A DNA stretch of 43,224 nucleotides from contig NZ_QJPK01000029.1 of assembly GCF_003259195.1 (NCBI RefSeq), positions 1 to 43,224 on the forward strand, in the 5' to 3' direction. Made by a program: the position numbers and the translations under genes. The notes beneath the pieces are model-generated. The model made no database searches and was not told the DNA's origin. It saw only the letters and a program-made list of their open reading frames with translations. This DNA is from Paracoccus sediminilitoris. GTDB lineage: Bacteria > Pseudomonadota > Alphaproteobacteria > Rhodobacterales > Rhodobacteraceae. Numbering within the stretch: position 1 is the stretch's first letter; every line of letters begins with the position of its first letter. This document shows positions 28,378-36,908 of the stretch, piece by piece.

Positions 28378-29292
28378 TCATTCCGGCGGAGAGACGGCCT
28401 CCAGCGCCCCGGATTGGGACAGGTTCCGGGCCACGTCGCGAACTCCGTCGACGAGGACATGCCGGGCCTGCCAGCCCAGCACCTGTCGGGCGCGCTTGGT
28501 GCTGCCCTGATAGCCCGAAACATCGAAGGCACGTGCCGGCACCATCTGCAACGGTGCCTGCGACTGCGTGACGGACAGCACGATTTCGGCCAAGGACTGC
28601 AGGCTGGTTGCCACACCGGTTGCCAGGTTCAGCGGCGGCAGGCCTGGATCTCCCGCGGCCAGCCTGTCGATCGCGGCCAGGATGCCGTCCACAGTGTCCT
28701 CGACATGGACGAAATCGAAGAAGGTCTCTGCTCCGGTGATGACCAGTTGTTCGCCCTGCAGCGCGCGCCATGTCAGCGCGGGGATGACGCGGTCGGGATG
28801 ATCCTGGCGCCCTCCATAGACGCTGGACAGCCTGAGGATCGCAGTCCGCATCCCAGTCTCTGCCGCTTCGTCCACCAGATGCTCGGATTGCAGCTTGGAC
28901 CGGCCATAGCGGTTGACGGGATGTTTCGGGGCGTCCTCGGTCACCGGAGACTGGGGCGCATCACCATAGATCTCGCGCGAGCTGGCATGCACGACCCAGC
29001 AATCCGGCCCGGCTGCCCGCGCAGCGTCCAGAACCTGCCGGGTGCCGTCCACATTGATGGAGTCGCACAGATCGGGATGGGTCTCGCCCCAAGCCACGCG
29101 AGAGATAGCGGCCAGATGCACCACCCCGTCGGCCCCCGCACAGGCGCGCGTCAGCGAAGCGCCGTCCCGGATGTCCACCGGCGCATCCGGATCGCGCATG
29201 TCCACAGGCACGGCATCGTCCCCCCGCTGCCGCAGCCGTTCCATCAAAACGGCCCCGACCAGACCGGAACTTCCCGTCACAACGATACGCAT
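28378..29292 (-). CDS. NAD-dependent sugar epimerase/dehydratase (SDR family)
   Basis: A 304-residue extended short-chain dehydrogenase/reductase. It has the NAD site TGSSGLVGAVL near residues 6-16, VVHASSREIYGD with the active Ser/Thr region, and YGRSK with catalytic Tyr and Lys. FFDFVHVEDTVDGI is the usual substrate-side block. Enzymes of this group act on nucleotide sugars (epimerases, reductases, dehydratases); the exact reaction cannot be told. The frame is open upstream to 29973, but homology starts at ATG 29292, so the long version is an artefact. It is divergent from the ABC transporter gene, the two starts being about 100 bp apart. Confidence 0.9.
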   Translation of the reverse strand: MRIVVTGSSGLVGAVLMERLRQRGDDAVPVDMRDPDAPVDIRDGASLTRACAGADGVVHLAAISRVAWGETHPDLCDSINVDGTRQVLDAARAAGPDCWVVHASSREIYGDAPQSPVTEDAPKHPVNRYGRSKLQSEHLVDEAAETGMRTAILRLSSVYGGRQDHPDRVIPALTWRALQGEQLVITGAETFFDFVHVEDTVDGILAAIDRLAAGDPGLPPLNLATGVATSLQSLAEIVLSVTQSQAPLQMVPARAFDVSGYQGSTKRARQVLGWQARHVLVDGVRDVARNLSQSGALEAVSPPE

Positions 29293-29394
29293 GCTTTTCC
29301 CGCCTGTTGGATTTCCGGGCAGCCCCGGAGCGTTCACCAATAAAACCAACTTCTTCTTGATCGCGCAGTCCGCCGCGCGTAGTCCTATCTGACG

Positions 29395-31200
29395 ATGTCG
29401 CGGTCGCTTAGACAAGGTGTATTTGAGGTCACGGTGTTGCACGACGGCGCTTTCGACGTAATGCGGCGGGTTCTCGGCCTCGCCAAGGATGAGCGCCGAC
29501 GCGTTGCGGTGATCGTCCTGCTGGGCTTGGTCTCGGCCGTGTTCGAGGGATTCGGCCTGTCGTTGATCATCCCCATCGCGCAGATCGCCATGTCCAGCGG
29601 ACAGGTGCAGGATCTTCCTTATGTCGGCAATCTCATCGCGACTTTGTTCGGTAGCGGGGCTTCGGCTGGACAGCTGATGCTGGCGGCCGGGGTGATTTTT
29701 CTGGCAGGGTTGGCCACAGGGGTCGTCAACCTGGTGCTGTCCACGCGGCTGTCGCTGATATTCGCCGAACGGCTGCGCGCCCAGATCTTCGAGAGCCTGA
29801 TGCATCAGGACATCGTGCTGCTGGAGGGCAAGTCCTCGGGCAAGCTGCTGAACATCATGGCCACGGAAAGCTGGCGTACCTGCGACGCACTGTTCGTGGT
29901 GATCTCGCTGATCGTACAGGTCATCGCCATCGTCGTGCTGTCGGCGTTTCTGGTGGCGATCTCGCCCGTGCATTCGGTTATTCTGGCCCTGCTGACAGGG
30001 TTGATGGCTTTGGCCATCATGCGTCTGACGCGGCGGATGCGCAGCATCGGCGCGCGGGCGACGGCCGCGAATGAGGGTCTGACCTCCTATCTGTTCAGCC
30101 TGCTGAACGGATTGCGGGTGGTCCGCGGCTTTGGCCGCGAGATCTATGAACGCCGCCGCTTTCAGCGCCGGTCGTCGCAGATCAGCCGGGTGTTCATGCG
30201 CCTGACCATCCTGTCGGGGCTGATCAGCCCACTGGTTCAGCTGATGACCTTAGGCATCGTCGGGGTGCTGATCATGATTTCCCTGGCCCGCGGGGATGAG
30301 GCGGCGGTTCTGATCGGCTTTCTGGCGATTGCCTATCGGGTCCAGTTCCGCGTGGCCAGTGTGCTGGGGGCCCGCGCCGGCCTGCTAGGGTTCGACTCCC
30401 CCGTCACCGAAGTCGAGACCGTCATCGCCGAGATCGGGACCATTGACAGGCAGAACGGGGTCATGACGGCCTTGGCCCGTGAAATCCGGCTGGAGAACGT
30501 CACGGTCCGTTACCCGAAGTCCGATGTCCCGGCCATCACCGACATCTCGTGCAGCTTCCGCGTCGGCGAAGTGACCGCCGTGGCCGGACGATCCGGAGCG
30601 GGAAAGTCTACCCTGATGGCCTTGCTGCTGCGCTTTACCTCGCCCGAAGAGGGGAGAATCCTGATCGACGACGTGCCGCTGTCGCAGATTTCGCCGCAGG
30701 CCTGGCATGAGCGGATCGCCTTCGTCGAACAGAATGCTTTTCTGTTCAGCGGATCGATCCGCGCCAACATCGCCTATGGCCGCCTTGGCGCCAGCGCCGA
30801 GGACGTGCGCGCCGCCGCCCAGGCCGCGCAGGCGGATGAGTTCATCGCTGCGCTGGACCAAGGCTATGACACCCTGATCGGAGAGCGTGGCGCCCGGCTG
30901 TCGCAGGGCCAACGTCAGCGGATCGCCTTGGCCCGCGCGCTGCTGCGCGATCCGGACGTGCTGATCCTGGACGAGGCCACGAACGCGCTGGACCTGATCA
31001 CCGAACGCGCCATCAGGCGGATCCTGGAACAGAAAAGCCGGCCCCGGGTGATCATCGTCATCGCCCATCGGCGGGAAACCATCGACTTTGCCGACCGCGT
31101 CCTGGTGCTGCGGTCCGGCCGCCTGATCCAAGAAGGGCGGCCTGCCGAACTGGCCGCCCAACCTGGACTTTACGCCGATCTGTACGGAGACGAGGCATGA
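29395..31200 (+). CDS. ABC transporter, fused permease and ATPase (glycan exporter type)
   Basis: A 601-residue half-transporter that should work as a dimer. Residues 35-330 hold six membrane helices. The ATPase domain has Walker A GRSGAGKST (398-406), the Q-loop region FVEQNAFLFSG, signature LSQGQRQRIALARAL, Walker B VLILDEATN and a switch His in IAHRRET. The build is like PglK/MsbA-type flippases that move lipid-linked sugars across the inner membrane, so it is the best candidate for exporting the repeat unit; no Wzx-type flippase is present. ATG 29395 opens the frame, but GTG 29434, with GAGG 5 nt upstream, is equally likely. Its stop overlaps the next start by ATGA, making it the head of a five-gene coupled operon. 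Confidence 0.92.
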   Translation: MSRSLRQGVFEVTVLHDGAFDVMRRVLGLAKDERRRVAVIVLLGLVSAVFEGFGLSLIIPIAQIAMSSGQVQDLPYVGNLIATLFGSGASAGQLMLAAGVIFLAGLATGVVNLVLSTRLSLIFAERLRAQIFESLMHQDIVLLEGKSSGKLLNIMATESWRTCDALFVVISLIVQVIAIVVLSAFLVAISPVHSVILALLTGLMALAIMRLTRRMRSIGARATAANEGLTSYLFSLLNGLRVVRGFGREIYERRRFQRRSSQISRVFMRLTILSGLISPLVQLMTLGIVGVLIMISLARGDEAAVLIGFLAIAYRVQFRVASVLGARAGLLGFDSPVTEVETVIAEIGTIDRQNGVMTALAREIRLENVTVRYPKSDVPAITDISCSFRVGEVTAVAGRSGAGKSTLMALLLRFTSPEEGRILIDDVPLSQISPQAWHERIAFVEQNAFLFSGSIRANIAYGRLGASAEDVRAAAQAAQADEFIAALDQGYDTLIGERGARLSQGQRQRIALARALLRDPDVLILDEATNALDLITERAIRRILEQKSRPRVIIVIAHRRETIDFADRVLVLRSGRLIQEGRPAELAAQPGLYADLYGDEA

Positions 31201-32459
31201 GACGAACCTGGACCGCGGCGGATCTGCGCGCGCCTTGGGCGATCGTGGAGCAGGAGATGACCCAACCCCTGGAACCGTTGTCCATGGGCGAGGCGCAGGG
31301 GGTCTATCTGCTGCTGCGTCACAAGGGCCGTCCGGCGGGGCGGCTGCTGATCGGTCGGTCCGCCTTTGGCGCAGAGGTGCCTCCGGCCGGCCTTAAGGCG
31401 CTGGTCCAGGACACGGGCGGGCCGATGGCCACGGCCTATGGCCTCTATGACCACCTGACGGCCGGGCTGGCGCCGCCCGCGCTGCCGCCCCTGACCATCG
31501 CCGTCTGCACGCGCAACCGCGCCGTCCTGCTGCGCCGCACGCTGGAGGCCTTGGTGCGGCTGCGTGACGGTCGGACCGGCGATGCGGTTCCGTTCGAGAT
31601 CATGGTTGTCGACAATGCCCCGCCCGACAACTCCACCCGCGACGCCGTGGCCGAATTCGCGGGGGTCCGCTATGCGATGGAGCCGGTTCCGGGCCTGGAT
31701 TTCGGCCGCAACAGGGCGCTTCGCGAGACGGACCGCCCCTATCTGGGCTTCATCGACGACGATGCCGTGCCCGATCACGGTTGGCTGGACGGCTTTGCCG
31801 AAAGCCTGCGCGACCAGCCCGCTGCCGGGGCCTTCACCGGACCGGTCCTGCCGATGATCCTGGAGACCGAGGCCCAGGTCCGCTTCGAGGCCGCAGGCGG
31901 GTTCGGCGAGGGGATCGACTGGCGCAGCTATCGCCGCCGGCGCTGGAACGACCCCTTCTATCCGGCCAATACCGGTAGGCTGGGGACCGGGACGAACATG
32001 ATCTTCCGGACCGCGACCCTGCGCGATCTGGACGGGTTCGACGAGGCGCTGGACACTGGCCCCCCGCTGCCGGGGGGCGGCGATCTGGACATCTTCTACC
32101 GCGTGGTGCGGTCCGGCGCGCCGCTGGCCTATTCCCCCCGGCAGGCCGTCAGGCACGAACACCGCCAGGACATGCCCGGACTGCGCCGCCAGTTCCGGTC
32201 CTGGGGCCTCTCCATGGGCGCGCTGATACAAAAGAACGCGCGTCATGACCCCGAGACGCGGGCTGCCCATCGTCGCGTCCTGAGCTGGCTTCTGGTGCAG
32301 CATTACGGGCGCATGCTGGCAGGCTATCCCTTGGGCCGCGCCGCGCTGCCGCCCGGCTTCGTGCTGTCCGAAATCAGCGGCCTGGTGCAGGGCCTGTTCG
32401 GCGAATACGACCGCTCACTGGCCCGTGTTGCGCAACGGCGAAAGGATCACGCCGCATGA
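31197..32459 (+). CDS. Family 2 glycosyltransferase with N-terminal extension
   Basis: A 420-residue enzyme. The first 95 residues form a separate domain (WAIVEQEMTQPL..GVYLLLRHKGRPAGRLLIGRS) that I do not recognise. The GT-A domain starts LTIAVCTRNRAVLLRRTLEAL, with EIMVVDNAPPDN, GLDFGRNRALRETDRPYLGF and IDDDAVPD (DXD). The last part has LDGFDEALDTG and GGGDLDIFYR. It overlaps both neighbours by ATGA. The downstream gene encodes a paralogue with the same domain order, so the pair arose by duplication and probably adds two successive sugars. Confidence 0.9.
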   Translation: MRRTWTAADLRAPWAIVEQEMTQPLEPLSMGEAQGVYLLLRHKGRPAGRLLIGRSAFGAEVPPAGLKALVQDTGGPMATAYGLYDHLTAGLAPPALPPLTIAVCTRNRAVLLRRTLEALVRLRDGRTGDAVPFEIMVVDNAPPDNSTRDAVAEFAGVRYAMEPVPGLDFGRNRALRETDRPYLGFIDDDAVPDHGWLDGFAESLRDQPAAGAFTGPVLPMILETEAQVRFEAAGGFGEGIDWRSYRRRRWNDPFYPANTGRLGTGTNMIFRTATLRDLDGFDEALDTGPPLPGGGDLDIFYRVVRSGAPLAYSPRQAVRHEHRQDMPGLRRQFRSWGLSMGALIQKNARHDPETRAAHRRVLSWLLVQHYGRMLAGYPLGRAALPPGFVLSEISGLVQGLFGEYDRSLARVAQRRKDHAA

Positions 32460-33766
32460 GACCCTCCGCCCCCTGGACCATCCTCCATGTCGATCTGGAT
32501 GCGCTGCCAACCCGCCTGGAGATCCCCGCCGAGGCGCGCGGGGTCCTGCTCTATTTCCGCATGCAGGGCATGGTGCTGGGCCTGACCCATGAGATGCCCG
32601 AGGCCTTTCCCATGGAGGCGGGCGATCTGGCGCGCCGCGCAGCGCAGGCCATCGGTGGCACCGTCACCCTGCTGCTGGCCTGCGGGCTGGACCCGGTGCG
32701 CCCGCACGAGTTGCCCGATCTGTGGGCGGATCGGGGCGTGCCTGCGGCCGAGGATCTGGACCGCCTCTCGGACCTGATCCGGGCCCGGCGCGACGCTGCC
32801 CCCGCCCTGACGGCCAGCATCGTCATCTGCACCCGGCGCCGGCCCCGGGATCTGGCCAATTGCCTGGACAGCCTGTCGACCGAAATCGCCGGCGACCGCG
32901 ACATCGTCGTGGTGGACAATGGCCCCGACCCCGAAACCCGCGCCGTGGTCGAGGCGCATCCGGGCGTGCGCTATGTGACCGAGCCCACGCCCGGGCTCAG
33001 CCGGGCGCGCAATGCGGGCGTGCTGGCCGCGCGGGGCGATGTCGTGGTCTTCGTCGATGACGACGTGCGCCCCGAACCCGGCTGGATAGAGCCGCTGCTG
33101 GGCGCCTTTGCCCCTGGCGTGGACGTGGTCTGCGGCCTGGTCCTGCCCGAGACGCTGGCGGCCGAGGCCCAGATCGCCTTCCAATACGATCTGGGCTTCG
33201 GCGGCATGGGCCAGGTCCCGCTGCTGTACGACCGGGTGTTTCTGGACCGCTCGCCTGCCAGTCCCCCGGTCTGGGATATCGGCGCGGGCGCGAACATGGC
33301 GGTGCGCCGCCGACGGGTTCTGGAACTGGGCGGATTCGACGAACGCATCGGCCCCGGCGCGGCCGGCGGCTGCGGCGATGACAGCGAATACTGGAGCCGC
33401 GTGCTGCATGCCGGGGGCGCGATCGTTTATGAACCCCTCTCGGTGGTGCGACACCGCCACCGTGACAGCTGGGACGACCTCAAGCGGCAGGCCTATGGCT
33501 ATGGCTTTGGCCATATCGTAGCGCTTCTGGCGCAATACGGGCGCAACCGCGACCGGCGCGACCTGCGCCGCGCGCTGTGGACCATGCCCGTCTGGCTGGC
33601 CAGGCGGGGGCTGAAGGCGCCCTTGCAGAGGCTGCTGCGCAAGCCTGACCGGCTGACGGGACCATGGCTGCGGGGCTATGCCGGATCGCTGGCCTATCTG
33701 CCCATGGCGTTCCGGCCTCCGGCGACATCCTTCCTGCCACCCCAACCCCGGTCGGACGATGAGTGA
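32456..33766 (+). CDS. Family 2 glycosyltransferase with N-terminal extension (paralogue)
   Basis: A 436-residue enzyme with a 115-residue N-terminal domain (WTILHVDLDALPTRLEIP..GVLLYFRMQGMVLGLTHEM) like that of the preceding gene. The GT-A domain follows: SIVICTRRRPRDLANCLDSL, DIVVVDNGPDPETR, GLSRARNAGVLAARGDVVVF, VDDDVRPEPGWI (DXD). C-terminal marks are LGGFDERIGPG and CGDDSEYWSRVL (acceptor-site Asp). It overlaps the upstream gene by 4 bp and the methyltransferase gene by 8 bp. Substrates unknown. Confidence 0.9.
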   Translation: MRPSAPWTILHVDLDALPTRLEIPAEARGVLLYFRMQGMVLGLTHEMPEAFPMEAGDLARRAAQAIGGTVTLLLACGLDPVRPHELPDLWADRGVPAAEDLDRLSDLIRARRDAAPALTASIVICTRRRPRDLANCLDSLSTEIAGDRDIVVVDNGPDPETRAVVEAHPGVRYVTEPTPGLSRARNAGVLAARGDVVVFVDDDVRPEPGWIEPLLGAFAPGVDVVCGLVLPETLAAEAQIAFQYDLGFGGMGQVPLLYDRVFLDRSPASPPVWDIGAGANMAVRRRRVLELGGFDERIGPGAAGGCGDDSEYWSRVLHAGGAIVYEPLSVVRHRHRDSWDDLKRQAYGYGFGHIVALLAQYGRNRDRRDLRRALWTMPVWLARRGLKAPLQRLLRKPDRLTGPWLRGYAGSLAYLPMAFRPPATSFLPPQPRSDDE

Positions 33767-34631
33767 GCCCGCCTATGACGCGGCCTTCTATGCCGGACTT
33801 CGCGATGGCGTGCGCCGCTCGGCGGCCGCGGTCCTGCCCTCGGTCTTCGAGCGGATCAAGCCGCAGACTGTGGTCGATTTCGGATGCGGATCAGGAGGAT
33901 GGCTGGCCGAGGCGCAAGGCTTGGGGGCCGATGTCTTCGGACTGGACGGGCCCTGGGTACCCCAAGACGCCCTGGAAATCGCACCGGAGCGGTTTCAGGT
34001 CGCGGACCTGACCCGCCCCTTGCACCTTGAGCGCCGCTTTGACCTAGCCCTCTGCCTGGAGGTCGCAGAGCATCTGCCGGCCGAGGCGGCGGAGACCCTG
34101 GTGCAGACCCTGACCGCCCATGCCCCGGCGGTGCTATTCTCGGCCGCCATTCCGGGGCAAGGCGGCACCGATCACGTGAACGAGGCCTGGCCCGACTATT
34201 GGCACGGCCATTTCGCCCGGGCCGGGTTCGCCTGCGAGGATGTCCTGCGCCATGCGCTGTGGACGGATGCGCGGATCGAACCCTGGTATCGGCAGAACCT
34301 GCTGCTGTTTTTACGCCGCGACCTGACCGATGCGGATGCGGAGGCCCCCCCCCATGCGCTGATCCATCCCGGGATGTGGTCCCTGCGGCAAGCGGACATG
34401 CATGAGACTACCGAAAGGCGGCACATGGCCGAAGCGGAAGTCGCCCGCCTTGGCCATGCCTGGCAGAAGATGGCCGAAGACAACGCGCGTCTGCAGGCGA
34501 CCCTTCGCGCGCGGGAGGCCGAACTGGAGAAAAACCGGACGGTCATGATCCAGATCCTGCATTCGCGCAGCTGGCGTCTGACTGCGCCCCTCAGGTGGCT
34601 GGACGGACTCCTGCGCGGGCGCCGGCCATGA
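33759..34631 (+). CDS. SAM-dependent methyltransferase with C-terminal coiled coil
   Basis: A 290-residue protein. Residues 1-185 form a class I methyltransferase: VVDFGCGSGGWLAEAQ is the SAM-binding loop, VFGLDGPWV the acidic loop and LCLEVAEHLPAEAAETLV motif II. The end holds a coiled coil (RRHMAEAEVARLGHAWQKM, ARLQATLRAREAELEKN) and the SRSWRLTAPLRWLDGLLRG tail often seen at the C-terminus of polysaccharide-locus enzymes. It may methylate a sugar of the growing chain, perhaps while held to the membrane or to a partner by the tail. ATG 33759 overlaps the previous gene; the next gene overlaps by ATGA. A longer frame from 33678 would overlap the previous gene by 89 bp and is rejected. Confidence 0.9.
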   Translation: MSEPAYDAAFYAGLRDGVRRSAAAVLPSVFERIKPQTVVDFGCGSGGWLAEAQGLGADVFGLDGPWVPQDALEIAPERFQVADLTRPLHLERRFDLALCLEVAEHLPAEAAETLVQTLTAHAPAVLFSAAIPGQGGTDHVNEAWPDYWHGHFARAGFACEDVLRHALWTDARIEPWYRQNLLLFLRRDLTDADAEAPPHALIHPGMWSLRQADMHETTERRHMAEAEVARLGHAWQKMAEDNARLQATLRAREAELEKNRTVMIQILHSRSWRLTAPLRWLDGLLRGRRP

Positions 34632-35695
34632 TGGCGGAAACGCCTGCGGACCAGCCGCTCATCTCGGTGATCATCCCGGCCTATAACGCGGCGGGGACGA
34701 TCGCGGCGACGCTCGCCTCGGTACGGGAGCAGCGCTATCCCCATTTCGAGATCATCGCAGTCGATGACGGATCGACCGATCGGACGCACGACATCCTGCG
34801 AGCCATCGCCCGGGAGGAGCCGCGCCTGCGGATCATCACCCAAGCCAATGGCGGCGTGGCGCGGGCCCGGAACGCCGCCATCGCCGAGGCGCAGGGCACG
34901 TGGATCGCCACGATCGACGCCGATGACATCTGGCATCCCGACAAGCTGGCGCGGCAGATGCATGTGGCCACCACATCGCCCCTTGCCCCGGTGATGGTCT
35001 ATTCTTGGTGCCGGCGTATCGACGCGCAGGATCGCGTGATCTCGGACCAGGGCCGCCCCCTGCATGAGGGAATGGCGCTGGATCAGATTCTGGGCTTCAA
35101 TTTCCTGAACAATGCCAGCAATGTAATGTTTCGCGCCGATGCGGCGCGCGCCGCAGGGGGGTTTGAGGAAGCCTTTCAAGCTTTCCGCGCCTATGGCACC
35201 GAGGATATCGACTTCTACCTTGCCTTGGCGCAGCGCGGGCCCATCGCCCCCGCCCCGGGCTTTCTCGTGGGCTATCGCATCACCGGGGGGGGCATGTCCG
35301 CATCGCCCCGCCGGATGCGAATGGCGATCGAGATGACCCTGTTCCGGCTGGAACAGGCGCGCCCCGACATCGCCCCGGCGCTGTTCACGCTGTCGCGCAC
35401 CTTCTACGACCTCTATGCGGCGGCCTTGGCGCTGCAATCGGGTCGAGGCGGCATGTTCTTGGGCTTTTTGACACAGGCCTTCATCCGTCGACCGGATGTG
35501 ACAGCGCTGTTTTTGGGATGCGTTCCGTTCTGGCGCGGGGCCGAAGCGCGAGCGACACGGCAGGGCAGACCGTATTTTGCCGATCTGGACCCCGACCTGT
35601 CCAGCCATGCGCAGCCCTTGGCCGAACGCTTCGACCGGTTCCGCACCGCCCGCATCCGCAAAGCTGCCTGCCGGTCCGCCCAAGAAAGCCCTTAA
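34628..35695 (+). CDS. Family 2 glycosyltransferase, last gene of the exporter operon
   Basis: A 355-residue GT-A enzyme. LISVIIPAYNAAGTIAATLAS opens the fold, followed by IIAVDDGSTDRTHDIL, VARARNAAIAEAQGTWIATI and DADDIWHPDKL (DXD). C-terminal marks are NASNVMFRADAARAAGGFEE and GTEDIDFYLALAQ (acceptor-site ED). The ATG at 34628 overlaps the methyltransferase stop (ATGA). A 206-bp intergenic region follows, with an unusual set of inverted repeats at 35697-35739. Confidence 0.9.
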   Translation: MMAETPADQPLISVIIPAYNAAGTIAATLASVREQRYPHFEIIAVDDGSTDRTHDILRAIAREEPRLRIITQANGGVARARNAAIAEAQGTWIATIDADDIWHPDKLARQMHVATTSPLAPVMVYSWCRRIDAQDRVISDQGRPLHEGMALDQILGFNFLNNASNVMFRADAARAAGGFEEAFQAFRAYGTEDIDFYLALAQRGPIAPAPGFLVGYRITGGGMSASPRRMRMAIEMTLFRLEQARPDIAPALFTLSRTFYDLYAAALALQSGRGGMFLGFLTQAFIRRPDVTALFLGCVPFWRGAEARATRQGRPYFADLDPDLSSHAQPLAERFDRFRTARIRKAACRSAQESP

Positions 35696-35696
35696 C

Positions 35697-35739
35697 CGGG
35701 CAAGTGTCTTGGGAACAGCAGAGACTTGCCCGTCCCAAG
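35697..35739 (+). other. Two interleaved inverted repeats (alternative hairpins)
   Basis: CGGGCAAGT (35697-35705) pairs with ACTTGCCCG (35724-35732); CTTGGGA (35708-35714) pairs with TCCCAAG (35733-35739). The order is A-B-A'-B', each pair with an 18-nt loop. Spacers of 2 and 0 nt make it hard to form both at once, so they look like mutually exclusive hairpins. It may be the end of the exporter operon transcript or a leader element of the next gene. No T-run follows. Confidence 0.5.
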
Positions 35740-35752
35740 GCCCGATTACTTA

Positions 35753-35760
35753 ACCATTTA
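35753..35760 (+). promoter_or_regulatory. TTAACCAT motif upstream of the decarboxylase gene
   Basis: The same 8-mer as at 17768, here extended to TTAACCATTTA as there. It lies about 140 bp before the GTG of the gene at 35901. A CtrA link is possible but rests on the short motif alone. Confidence 0.3.
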
Positions 35761-35900
35761 GACAGGTTCTTAGTTTACGCATGTAGAACTGATTGCAGGA
35801 ATCTGCATCGCAAGCGATTGTCCCTCCATAGCTGCCTGCCGTTGCTTCAGCTTTTGTTCATTTTTTTAAATGCGGCCGATTTTCGCGGTCAGGAGGTTTC

Positions 35901-36908
35901 GTGACTCAAACCGCAACCAGAGGGAAAACCGTTCTGGTCACAGGTGGAGCAGGCTTTATCGGTTCCCACCTGTGCGAACGGATGTTAGCCGAAGGTCATC
36001 GCGTGATCTGTCTGGACAATTTCCAGACCGGACGCCGCCGCACCATAGCAAAGCTGGTCGATACGCCGAATTTCACGCTGATCGAGGCCGACATCATCCG
36101 GCTTCCGGCGATTTCGGGACCGGTCGACCGGATCTACAACATGGCTTGTGCAGCCTCTCCGCCTCTCTATCAGGCCGATCCGGTCCATACGCTGATGACG
36201 AATATCGTCGGGGTCAACAACCTGCTGATGCTGGCAGCCGAGAAGGGAGCCCGTTTTCTGCAGGCATCGACCAGCGAGGTCTATGGCGATCCGCTGGTCC
36301 ATCCCCAATCCGAGGATTATTGGGGCAACGTCAACTGCACAGGTCCCCGTGCCTGCTATGACGAGGGCAAGCGTTCGGCCGAAACCCTGTGCTTTGAATA
36401 TCTGCGGGCCAGAAGGGTGGACACGCGCGTCGCGCGCCTGTTCAACACCTATGGTGCCCATATGCGGCCCGATGACGGGCGCATCGTGTCGAACCTGATC
36501 TGTCAGGCCCTGATGAACGAACCGCTGACGATCTATGGGAGCGGTCAGCAAACGCGCAGCTTCTGCTATGTATCGGACCTGGTTGATGGGCTGGTGGCCC
36601 TGATGGAATATCAGGTCAATCCGGAAACGCCGATCAACCTGGGCAATCCTGGAGAGTTCACGATTATCGAACTGGCCGATATGGTTCGGGAGATGGTCCC
36701 CGGGACACCCGAGCTGACCTTCATGCCGCTGCCCGTGGACGATCCGCAGCGGCGCAGGCCCGATATTCGGCGGGCCAAGGAACTGCTGGGATGGTCCCCT
36801 CGCATCCAACTGCGGGCGGGGCTGGAAAAGACGATGGAATGGTTCCGGGCCGAGCTTCCTGCCGTAGCCTCCCAAACTACCGCAAGGATCTCAAGCAGCC
36901 GGCCCTGA
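35901..36908 (+). CDS. uxs: UDP-glucuronate decarboxylase-type NAD-dependent enzyme (UDP-xylose synthase)
   Basis: A 335-residue extended SDR enzyme. NAD site TGGAGFIGSHLCERM (14-28), then STSEVYGDPLVHPQ with the active Thr/Glu (near 123-136), GPRACYDEGKRSAETL with catalytic Tyr153 and Lys157, RLFNTYGAHMRPDDGR and SGQQTRSFCYVSDLVDGL. The DEGKR and YGP(R/H)M-type blocks are characteristic of UDP-glucuronate decarboxylases, which make UDP-xylose through a 4-keto intermediate. It would use the product of the dehydrogenase at 26065-27240. The start is GTG 35901, with AGGAGG 5-6 nt upstream, the strongest ribosome binding site in the window. The family also includes 4-epimerases, so xylose is a good but unproven call. 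Confidence 0.88.
   Translation: MTQTATRGKTVLVTGGAGFIGSHLCERMLAEGHRVICLDNFQTGRRRTIAKLVDTPNFTLIEADIIRLPAISGPVDRIYNMACAASPPLYQADPVHTLMTNIVGVNNLLMLAAEKGARFLQASTSEVYGDPLVHPQSEDYWGNVNCTGPRACYDEGKRSAETLCFEYLRARRVDTRVARLFNTYGAHMRPDDGRIVSNLICQALMNEPLTIYGSGQQTRSFCYVSDLVDGLVALMEYQVNPETPINLGNPGEFTIIELADMVREMVPGTPELTFMPLPVDDPQRRRPDIRRAKELLGWSPRIQLRAGLEKTMEWFRAELPAVASQTTARISSSRP

Noticed and set aside
29293..29973. Upstream extension of the epimerase reading frame to 531 residues
   Set aside because: The added N-terminus is antisense to the ABC transporter gene and has no homology-like content; the NAD site starts right after ATG 29292.
32447..33745. 432-codon minus-strand ORF
   Set aside because: It is an antisense shadow of the family 2 glycosyltransferase gene at 32456-33766; composition is high in Gly/Arg/Gln/His and no motif is present.
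34196..35683. 495-codon minus-strand ORF
   Set aside because: It is opposite the methyltransferase and glycosyltransferase genes, which have clear motifs and coupled starts; the antisense product has none.
35697..35739. Simultaneous H-type pseudoknot from the two interleaved repeats
   Set aside because: With spacers of 2 and 0 nt, the connecting strands could not span 9- and 7-bp stems, so alternative hairpins are more likely.
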